Shown: positions 6,687 through 11,452 of the stretch, in pieces
How the letters are laid out: every line of letters starts with the position of its first letter
Numbering within the stretch: position 1 is the first letter of the stretch
NCBI GenBank assembly: GCA_013694825.1
Contig: JACDBR010000285.1
Location: 1-11,452, forward strand
Direction: 5' to 3'
Source of the DNA: Solirubrobacterales bacterium
GTDB lineage: Bacteria; Actinomycetota; Thermoleophilia; Solirubrobacterales; 70-9
Length of the DNA: 11,452 nt
The notes under the pieces: model-generated
Seen by the model: the letters and a program-made list of their open reading frames with translations, nothing else
Told to the model about the DNA's origin: nothing
Databases searched by the model: none
Program-made: the position numbers and the translations under genes

Positions 6687-7772
6687 CTAGTGCGTCGAAT
6701 AAAGCGGCCGGGACTCTACGCGCGCCGCGCGGCGCTTTCCGCGCACGTCGACCTCGATCTGGGTGCCCGGCTCGGCGAGCTCGCTGCGCACATAGGCCAT
6801 CCCGATCCCGTCGCCCCGGCAGGGCGAGAGCGTCCCACTCGTGACCTCGCCAACCCGCTCGTCGTCCGCGTAGACCTCGTTGCCCTGACGTGGGATGCCG
6901 CGCTCGGTGAGCGCGAACGGGACCAGCTTCTCGGCCGGGCCCTGCTCGCGGACGCGGGCGGTCACATCGGAGCCGACGAAGCCCGTGCCCTCCTTGCAGA
7001 TCCAGCCAAGCCCGGCGGAGATCGGGTCGCGCTCGGTAGTCAGGTCGTTGCCGTAGAGGTGGAAGCAGACCTCGAGGCGCAACGTGTCGCGGGCGCCGAG
7101 GCCGGCCGGCGTGGCGCCCGCCTCCATCAGAGCGTCCCAGAGCTCGACGGCGCCGGATGGCCTCAACAGCACCTCGACCCCGTCCTCCCCGGTGTAGCCG
7201 GTTCCGCAGACGAGCGCCTCGCCATCACCCGGCACCGCGAGGCGCGCCGTATGCATCCGCTCCGGCAGCTCGCCACCGGCCAGCCCGGCGACGATCCGCC
7301 GCGCCTGCGGCCCCTGTACCGCGAGCATCGCCCAATCGTCGATCGCATCCCTGACCTCGACCTCGAGGCCGTCGGCGTGCTCGCGGACCCAGTCGCGATC
7401 GCGCTCGTGGTTGGAGGCATTGGTCACGGTCAGGTAATGATCGGGGGCGAGCCGGTAGGTGAACAGGTCGTCGAGCACGCCGCCGTCGGAGCGCAGCATC
7501 ACCGAGTACTGAGCGCCACCCACCTCGAGCTTGCCGATGTCGTTGGAGAGCACGCGCTGGAGCAGGGCGAGGGCGTCAGGCCCCGCGGTCTCGACCTGGC
7601 CCATGTGCGAGACGTCGAAGACGCCGCACCCGGCCCTGACCGCGGCGTGCTCGGGGCGCACGCCCTCGTAGGTCACCGGCATCTCCCAGCCCGCAAACGC
7701 AACCAGCCTGGCGCCCGCCTCGCGATGGCGCTCGAATAGGGACGTTCGCTTCAGCTCGGACGCCGCGCTCAC
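6687..7772 (-). CDS. gcvT: Aminomethyltransferase, glycine cleavage T protein
   Basis: GcvT transfers the methylene carbon from aminomethyl-lipoyl GcvH to tetrahydrofolate, releasing ammonia. It has 361 residues, typical for the family. Landmarks in order are LKRTSLFERH (7-16), FDVSHMGQVE (52-61) and GGVLDDLFTYRL (97-108), with Asp101 at the position of the folate-binding aspartate known in the family. Then come MLAVQGPQAR (149-158), TGYTGEDGVE (191-200), GLGARDTLRLE (224-234) and GFVGSD (264-269). The C-terminal barrel domain contains GEVTSGTLSPC (308-318) and the end SRPLYSTH. Cys236-Phe-His-Leu replaces the Gly-Met-x-Leu commonly seen after RLE, a modest variation. The GTG at 7772 gives the family N-terminus and has a TAGGCT hexamer 6 nt upstream and no Shine-Dalgarno. 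It is first gene of a gcvT-gcvH unit, separated from ftsZ by 104 nt. Confidence 0.97.
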   Translation of the reverse strand: MSAASELKRTSLFERHREAGARLVAFAGWEMPVTYEGVRPEHAAVRAGCGVFDVSHMGQVETAGPDALALLQRVLSNDIGKLEVGGAQYSVMLRSDGGVLDDLFTYRLAPDHYLTVTNASNHERDRDWVREHADGLEVEVRDAIDDWAMLAVQGPQARRIVAGLAGGELPERMHTARLAVPGDGEALVCGTGYTGEDGVEVLLRPSGAVELWDALMEAGATPAGLGARDTLRLEVCFHLYGNDLTTERDPISAGLGWICKEGTGFVGSDVTARVREQGPAEKLVPFALTERGIPRQGNEVYADDERVGEVTSGTLSPCRGDGIGMAYVRSELAEPGTQIEVDVRGKRRAARVESRPLYSTH

Positions 7773-7778
7773 GCCCTG

Positions 7779-7808
7779 AGCCTATGACCCGCGAAGCCCC
7801 GAGCCCGA
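7779..7808 (-). promoter_or_regulatory. Predicted leaderless promoter of gcvT-gcvH
   Basis: On the minus strand, TAGGCT (7784-7779) lies 6 nt before the GTG at 7772, with a weak TCGGGC (7808-7803) 18 nt upstream. The layout matches the gcvPA promoter (TTGGGC-N18-TAGAGT-N7-GTG) closely. Both gcv units may therefore be read by the same sigma factor as leaderless transcripts. A leaderless start also leaves no room for a glycine riboswitch in a 5' UTR. Confidence 0.5.
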
Positions 7809-7845
7809 CCAGGACCTCGGCGGGGTGCGCCGGCGCCCGCGCCTC

Positions 7846-7864
7846 CGAGGCCGCCCGGACCTCG
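7846..7864 (-). terminator. Hairpin downstream of ftsZ
   Basis: Starting 12 nt after the ftsZ stop, the minus strand can form a 7-bp stem: CGAGGTC (7864-7858) and GGCCTCG (7852-7846) around a CGGGC loop, with one G-U pair. No U tract follows. It lies between ftsZ and the gcvT promoter and may mark the end of the dcw transcript. Such pairings arise easily in GC-rich DNA, so confidence is low. Confidence 0.28.
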
Positions 7865-7876
7865 AGCTCGCCCCCG

Positions 7877-8962
7877 CTAGCGCTCGCGCAGGAAAGCGGG
7901 AACGTCGATCTCGTCGTCGGAGACCTCGAGCTCGCGGCGCTCGCGGTCGCCGAGGGCCCCGACCTGTCGCTTGCGGCCGCGCTCGCGAACCGCGATCGGC
8001 CGGCGGGCGAGGGTCTCGCGGCCCTCGAACCCGGTCGCGATCACGGTAACCCGGACCTCGTCGCCGACGCTCGGGTCGATCACGGTCCCGAAGATGATGT
8101 TGGCCGACTTGTCGGTCGTTTCGACGACGATCTGGGCCGCCTCGTTGACCTCGAAGAGATTGAGGTCCTCGGAGCCTGTGAAGTTCAGCAGCATCCCGGT
8201 CGCGCCCTCGATCGACTCCTCCATCAGCGGCGAGGAGATCGCCATTCGAGCGGCCTCGGCGGCTCGATTCTCGCCGCCCGCGTGACCGACTCCCATCATC
8301 GCTGAGCCAGCGTCGGCCATGACCGTGCGCACGTCGGCGAAGTCGAGGTTGATCTGACCCGGGGTCGTGATCAGGTCGGTGATGCCCTGGACACCCTGGC
8401 GCAGGATGTCGTCGGCCATCTGGAAGGCCTCCTGGACCGAGGTCCGACGCTCCACCACCTGCAGCAGCTTCTCGTTGGGGACGATGATCAGGGTGTCGAC
8501 CTTGGCGCGGAGCTTGTCGATGCCCTCGAGCGCCTGCTGCATGCGCTTGGAGCCCTCGAACTCGAACGGCTTGGTGACCACGCCGACGGTCAGCGCGCCG
8601 ATCTCCTCCTTGGCGATCTCGGCGATCACCGGGGCGGCGCCGGTGCCGGTGCCACCACCCTCGCCGGCGGTGACGAAGACCATGTCCGAGCCCTTGAGAG
8701 CCTCCTTGATGTCGTCGCGCGACTCGGCGGCCGCGCCGGCGCCGACGTCGGGGTTGGCGCCTGCGCCGAGGCCCCGGGTGAGCGTGTGGCCGATTGAGAG
8801 CTTGATGTCGGCGTCGCAGGACTGCAGCGCCTGGACGTCGGTGTTGATGGCGATGAACTCGACCCCACGCAGGCCTGCGTCGACCATCCGCGAGACGGCG
8901 TTCGTGCCGCCGCCACCCGCGCCGACGACCTTCATCACCGCCAGATAAGACGACTCAACCAT
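7877..8962 (-). CDS. ftsZ: Cell division protein FtsZ
   Basis: FtsZ is the tubulin-like GTPase that polymerises into the division ring at mid-cell. The product has 361 residues. The N-terminal GTPase domain shows [15 protein letters not shown] (12-26), FIAINTD (36-42), the tubulin signature GGGTGTG (102-108) in [16 protein letters not shown], and the loop around EKLL (164-167). The synergy (T7) loop is [11 protein letters not shown] (205-215), with Asp207 and Asp210 in place for GTP hydrolysis. A linker of only about 30 Arg-rich residues (318-347) leads to the conserved tail [13 protein letters not shown]. The tail normally binds partners such as SepF. FtsA is absent here, as in actinobacteria generally. 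The start ATG at 8962 has a GAGGAA Shine-Dalgarno 5 nt upstream. The gene has its own promoter in the ftsQ-ftsZ gap and is followed by gcvT, not by the usual yggS/sepF genes. Confidence 0.98.
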   Translation of the reverse strand: MVESSYLAVMKVVGAGGGGTNAVSRMVDAGLRGVEFIAINTDVQALQSCDADIKLSIGHTLTRGLGAGANPDVGAGAAAESRDDIKEALKGSDMVFVTAGEGGGTGTGAAPVIAEIAKEEIGALTVGVVTKPFEFEGSKRMQQALEGIDKLRAKVDTLIIVPNEKLLQVVERRTSVQEAFQMADDILRQGVQGITDLITTPGQINLDFADVRTVMADAGSAMMGVGHAGGENRAAEAARMAISSPLMEESIEGATGMLLNFTGSEDLNLFEVNEAAQIVVETTDKSANIIFGTVIDPSVGDEVRVTVIATGFEGRETLARRPIAVRERGRKRQVGALGDRERRELEVSDDEIDVPAFLRER

Positions 8963-9054
8963 GCGTTCCTCGCTCTAAGTGTTGCCTGAGTTCCGTCCGA
9001 GCCTCAAGCCATGCTAGAGAGTTCCGTGCCATTACGGGGCTCGACGTGAGGGCG

Positions 9055-9083
9055 ACGGTACGCCATCGGCGAGAAAGTGTCAA
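9055..9083 (-). promoter_or_regulatory. Primary ftsZ promoter (sigma-70/RpoD-type)
   Basis: On the minus strand, a perfect -35 TTGACA (9083-9078), a 17-nt spacer and TACCGT (9060-9055) form a near-consensus housekeeping promoter. Transcription would start near 9048, giving a leader of about 86 nt before the ftsZ ATG at 8962. It is the best promoter match seen in the window and has a different architecture from the leaderless gcv promoters. Confidence 0.7.
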
Positions 9084-9119
9084 CGCGCCGTCGACAGGCG
9101 GGCATAGAATCCTGCATCA

Positions 9120-9146
9120 GAACTCTCGACCGAACGTTGAGAGTTC
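9120..9146. repeat. Inverted repeat GAACTCTC-N11-GAGAGTTC upstream of the ftsZ promoter
   Basis: The two 8-bp arms (9120-9127 and 9139-9146) are perfect, with centres 19 nt apart, about two helical turns. That spacing is typical for a dimeric DNA-binding protein. The spacer contains AACGTT. A further AACTCTCGA copy is at 9159-9167, a degenerate AACTCGAGG at 9172-9180, and another exact GAGAGTTC at 9017-9024 in the ftsZ leader. The repeat lies 37-63 nt upstream of the -35, a position suited to an activator or an architectural protein. Confidence 0.55.
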
Positions 9147-9262
9147 AGCCTTTCTCAAAACTCTCGATCGCAACTCGAGGGTAACCTATTGCGCGGAGGT
9201 CCCAGTCCTCTGCTCGCGGCGGTGGCGGCGAGAGCGCCAACCGAGTGCCCGCGATCGATGGG

Positions 9263-10189
9263 TTAGCCCACCGCTGGCCGCGTAGGCACGCGGAGATCGA
9301 TGTAGGCGAGCGTCTCGAGGCGCCCGTCGGCCAAGACGGCGGCGGCGGCGGCCCACTTCGCAGCGGCGTCGGAGCTGGCGCCGAACTCGAGCTCCACGCC
9401 CCCCGCGAGTCCGATCTGAACCCCCTCCCCCGTCGAGTAGCCGACGCTCTGGATCAGTGGGCGTAGCGGCTCAGGTGCAGCGCCCACGACGAGCGCCTGC
9501 TCGAGCGCGGCATCGGTCAGCTTCCCGGCGTCGGGGAGGTCCGTGAGCTCGACCCCGGGAAGCTCGAGCCCCTCGGTCGTTGCGCCGTAGAGCAACTCGC
9601 CATCGGCCGCGACGGGCACCTGTTGCTCGCCCGAACGCGCGATCATCGTCGGCGGCGCCTCCTCGACTTCGATCGTCAGACCGTTAGGAAGGTGGGCGTC
9701 GAGCGCGATCGAGCGGACGCTGGGAAAGCCCTCGACGGAGGCTTCGAGCTCGGCGCTGTCGAGGTTGAGGGTCGTCATGCCCTCTGCGGAGCGGCGAAGC
9801 GCGGTTGCGATCGCCTCGGAGTCGGGGCTGGCGAGGCCCTCGACGGCCACCCGCTCGACCGCGACGAGCGGCGAGTCGCGAAGCCAGAACGCGTAACCGG
9901 CGGCGGTCGCGACCGCCAGCAGGCCAAGCACGGCGAGGCGAGCGCGCCAGCTGCCGGGGAGGTCCGGCAGGTTCGACAGCCGGCGCCGGGCCGCGATCCG
10001 GCCACGGGCGCCCGCAGATCTGCTGGCTCCAGGCTTGATGGCGTGCTTGGCTGGGCGCCTCGGCGCGCCGCCGGAGCCTGACTTGGCGCGCTTGACGGCC
10101 ACCTTCGCCTCCGAGCTCGCGGAGGCCGAGCTCGCGGAGACGCGGCTCCTTCCCGCCGCCGTGGATGCCTTCGATGCCCTCTTAGCCAT
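9263..10189 (-). CDS. ftsQ: Cell division protein FtsQ (DivIB family)
   Basis: FtsQ is a bitopic membrane protein that links early and late divisome components through FtsB/FtsL-type partners. The 308-residue product has a long basic, Ala/Ser-rich cytoplasmic tail (1-82). One transmembrane helix follows (about 84-102, within RLAVLGLLAVATAAGYAFW). The POTRA domain starts at LVAVERVAVEGLASPDSEAI (108-127) and runs to IEVEEAPPTMI (173-183). The beta domain closes with YIDLRVPTRPAVG, the usual C-terminal end of the family. The cytoplasmic tail is long compared with many FtsQ proteins but not unusual in actinobacteria. The start is ATG at 10189, with no obvious Shine-Dalgarno and a strong hairpin in the leader. 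It lies between murB (91-nt gap) and ftsZ (300-nt gap), the conserved dcw order. Confidence 0.93.
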   Translation of the reverse strand: MAKRASKASTAAGRSRVSASSASASSEAKVAVKRAKSGSGGAPRRPAKHAIKPGASRSAGARGRIAARRRLSNLPDLPGSWRARLAVLGLLAVATAAGYAFWLRDSPLVAVERVAVEGLASPDSEAIATALRRSAEGMTTLNLDSAELEASVEGFPSVRSIALDAHLPNGLTIEVEEAPPTMIARSGEQQVPVAADGELLYGATTEGLELPGVELTDLPDAGKLTDAALEQALVVGAAPEPLRPLIQSVGYSTGEGVQIGLAGGVELEFGASSDAAAKWAAAAAVLADGRLETLAYIDLRVPTRPAVG

Positions 10190-10209
10190 CGCGAGTCAGT
10201 TCGCCGCCC

Positions 10210-10227
10210 GGCAGGGAAAGCCCTGCC
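10210..10227 (-). promoter_or_regulatory. Perfect stem-loop in the ftsQ leader
   Basis: GGCAGGG and CCCTGCC pair perfectly over 7 bp around a 4-nt loop, ending 20 nt before the ftsQ ATG. On the coding (minus) strand the loop is CTTT and no U tract follows, so it is a poor intrinsic terminator for murB. A TAGCTT -10-like hexamer (10242-10237) lies just upstream. If used, it would put the hairpin almost at the 5' end of an ftsQ mRNA, where it could stabilise the message or influence translation. Confidence 0.4.
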
Positions 10228-10280
10228 AGCGAACCGAAGCTAGGCAACGCCTCGGACGTCCAGATCGAGCCAGCCGACTC

Positions 10281-11204
10281 TCAGCCGTTCGGGTCGAGAT
10301 CCCAGTCAGCCGGCCACTCGACATCGCCGATCAGCTGGACCTCGGGCTCGAGCACGATGCCGAAGCGCTGGTAGACCCGCCTTCGGCCCTCCGCCATCAG
10401 CTCCAGGACGTCGGCCGTCGTCGCCTCGGCGTGATTCTCGACGAAGTTCGCGTGCTTGTCCGAGAAGCGAGCACCGCCCAGCTCGAGACCGCGGCAGCCG
10501 GACGCCTCGAGTAGCTGGCCCGCGCTGCGGCCTTCCGCGCGCGCGTCCTCGGGATTCTTGAAGGTCGAGCCGAAGGTCTTGATCCCCGAGGGCTGGGCCT
10601 CGCGCCTGCGAGCGCGCATCTCGGCCAACGTCGCCTTGACCTGCTCGGGCTCGGCTTCGCTCAGCGCGAAGCAGGCCCTGGCGACCACCTGGCCGGGATC
10701 GAGATTCGAGTGCCGGTAGACGAACCCGAGATCGTCAGGCTCGCGGCGGGATAGGCCCTCCGCCGAGCAGACGTCGGCCCACTCGAGGGCCCGCGCGAGC
10801 TGGCCTCCGTATGCGTTGGCGTTCATGCGCACCGCCCCACCGACGCTGCCGGGGATGTTGACCCCGAACTCGATCCCCGACAGCCCCCAGCGGGCCGCCT
10901 TGGCCGACACCGATGGCAACCGGGCGCCGCCGCCGGTCAGGATCCGCTCGCCCCGGCGCTCGATCGCGGTCAGCTCGCCGTCGAGCTTCAGCGCCAGGCC
11001 ACGAAGGCCCCGGTCGGCAACCAGCAGGTTGGAGCCGGAGCCGATCACCTCGACGGGCTGGCCCTCAGCGGCCGCCCAGGCCAGCAACTCGACCAGGGCC
11101 TCGGGGCTCGCCGGCCGGGCGAACAGATCGGCAGGGCCTCCGGTCCTGACCGTGGTCAGCCGAGCCAGCGGCCAGTCTCGGTCGATTCCCGCGGGCTCAG
11201 CCAT
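10281..11204 (-). CDS. murB: UDP-N-acetylenolpyruvoylglucosamine reductase
   Basis: MurB uses FAD and NADPH to reduce UDP-GlcNAc-enolpyruvate to UDP-MurNAc in the cytoplasm. I start it at the ATG at 11204, giving 307 residues beginning MAEPAG. The frame is open upstream to 11351, but that part overlaps murC and has no MurB character. The sequence runs LTTVRTGGPADLF (16-28), the FAD loop VIGSGSNLLV (53-62) and GIEFGVNIPGSVGGAV (110-125). YRHSN (163-167) and FGSTFKNP (211-218) follow, the latter with Ser213 as the expected proton donor, then the closing LEPEVQLIG with Glu288 as the probable catalytic acid. This pattern fits the shorter (type II-like) MurB group. The ATG overlaps the murC stop by 8 nt, implying translational coupling. 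Confidence 0.96.
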   Translation of the reverse strand: MAEPAGIDRDWPLARLTTVRTGGPADLFARPASPEALVELLAWAAAEGQPVEVIGSGSNLLVADRGLRGLALKLDGELTAIERRGERILTGGGARLPSVSAKAARWGLSGIEFGVNIPGSVGGAVRMNANAYGGQLARALEWADVCSAEGLSRREPDDLGFVYRHSNLDPGQVVARACFALSEAEPEQVKATLAEMRARRREAQPSGIKTFGSTFKNPEDARAEGRSAGQLLEASGCRGLELGGARFSDKHANFVENHAEATTADVLELMAEGRRRVYQRFGIVLEPEVQLIGDVEWPADWDLDPNG

Positions 11205-11452
11205 CGCCGGACTCGAAAGGGCTGGTGGGCTCCGGTCTTGGCCGTTGACCCGGCTTGATCTCGAGCTCGCCCTGTCCGGGGAGCTCCGTAACGAGCGCCT
11301 CGGCGAGGCGAAATACGTCGCCGGCCCCGATCGTGGCCAGCAGGTCGCCATCGCGAAGCCGGGCGGGCAGCCAGCGCTCGGCGCTCGCGAGATCGCCGAG
11401 CCACCAGACGGGCCTGCCCCGAGCGCGGTCGGCGGCGAAGCGGGCGATCTCG
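11197..11452 (-). CDS. murC: UDP-N-acetylmuramate-L-alanine ligase, C-terminal end only
   Basis: Translating the minus strand from the right edge gives 84 residues and a TGA at 11199-11197. The gene's 5' part lies outside the window. The recognisable MurC C-terminal block is DLLATIGAGDVFRLAEALV, preceded by EIARFAADRARGRPVWWLGDL, the late Rossmann-like ligase domain. After ALVTEL comes a polar, Pro-rich tail of roughly 25 residues ending FESGDG. MurC adds L-alanine to UDP-MurNAc, the step right after MurB. Its stop overlaps the murB start by 8 nt. With this little sequence another Mur ligase is possible, but the GAGDV motif and the position before murB make MurC by far the best call. Confidence 0.88.
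   Translation of the reverse strand, partial: EIARFAADRARGRPVWWLGDLASAERWLPARLRDGDLLATIGAGDVFRLAEALVTELPGQGELEIKPGQRPRPEPTSPFESGDG

Larger units (their letters stand above)
8963..9262 (-). promoter_or_regulatory. 300-nt ftsQ-ftsZ intergenic region, regulatory
   Basis: No convincing gene lies here, and the sequence is visibly less GC-rich than its flanks around 9101-9190. Reading toward ftsZ it contains, in order: a possible TAGGTT -10 (9188-9183) without a good -35; a block of CTCTCGA/GAGAGTT repeats (9120-9180); a strong TTGACA-N17-TACCGT promoter (9083-9055); and a leader of about 86 nt carrying two GAGTTCCGT elements and the ftsZ Shine-Dalgarno. Actinobacterial ftsZ genes are known to have dedicated promoters between ftsQ and ftsZ, and this layout agrees with that. 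Confidence 0.6.

Noticed and set aside
9120-9146. SOS (LexA) box at the ftsZ upstream inverted repeat
   Set aside because: The Gram-positive LexA box needs GAAC-N4-GTTC. The GAAC and GTTC halves here are 19 nt apart, or 7 nt apart when the internal GAAC is used, so the spacing does not fit.
8963-9262. Small plus-strand coding frame (9046-9285) in the ftsQ-ftsZ gap
   Set aside because: It overlaps a near-consensus ftsZ promoter on the other strand, extends into the ftsQ 3' end, lacks a ribosome-binding site and has no family resemblance.
11205-11351. Extended N-terminus for MurB from 11351
   Set aside because: These 49 codons overlap the murC C-terminus in another frame and show no MurB similarity, and the ATG at 11204 gives the normal family start.
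1-11452. Insertion sequences, tRNA or rRNA genes, phage or defence genes
   Set aside because: No transposase, terminal repeats, tRNA cloverleaf, integrase or recognisable defence domain was seen on either strand.

Overview
The window is GC-rich chromosomal DNA with GTG and TTG starts. It carries a dcw (division and cell wall) cluster without ftsA next to a glycine-cleavage locus. FtsZ and FtsQ look actinobacterial. The split P-protein and the FtsZ sequence suggest a deep-branching actinobacterium of the Thermoleophilia/Solirubrobacterales kind. That placement is inference from recalled family features, not from a search.

Layout, left to right. 1-803 (minus) is the N-terminal part of a secreted beta-propeller-like protein that runs off the left edge. 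804-1013 is a divergent promoter region. 1014-2039 (plus) encodes the bacterial NHEJ protein Ku with a long Ser/Lys tail. It converges on 2097-2855 (minus), a membrane-anchored or secreted M15-type peptidase, with a GC-rich hairpin between them. The peptidase is last in a tight minus-strand unit: gcvPA (start re-assigned to 5810), gcvPB (4-nt overlap), peptidase (4-nt gap). A decayed plus-strand split-barrel flavin/F420-type oxidase gene (5903-6212) separates this unit from a second minus-strand unit, gcvT-gcvH (6253-7772). From 7877 to the right edge lie ftsZ, ftsQ, murB and the 3' end of murC, all minus strand and transcribed in the order murC-murB-ftsQ-ftsZ.

How the genes fit together. GcvPA/GcvPB (glycine decarboxylase), GcvH (lipoyl carrier) and GcvT (aminomethyltransferase) are three of the four glycine-cleavage components. 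The L-protein is not in the window. MurC and MurB make UDP-MurNAc-alanine precursors, FtsQ is a membrane division protein and FtsZ forms the division ring. The M15 peptidase probably acts on peptidoglycan, linking it loosely to the cell-wall theme.

Regulation visible in the sequence. gcvT and gcvPA both have a TAGNNT -10 hexamer 6-7 nt before a GTG, which fits leaderless transcription. ftsZ instead has a TTGACA-N17-TACCGT promoter, an untranslated leader of about 86 nt and a Shine-Dalgarno site. The 300-nt ftsQ-ftsZ gap also holds repeated GAGAGTTC motifs, including an 8-bp-arm inverted repeat. I found no clearly new multi-gene system. The strongest leads are the ftsZ upstream repeats, the leaderless gcv promoters and the two-lesion pseudogene.
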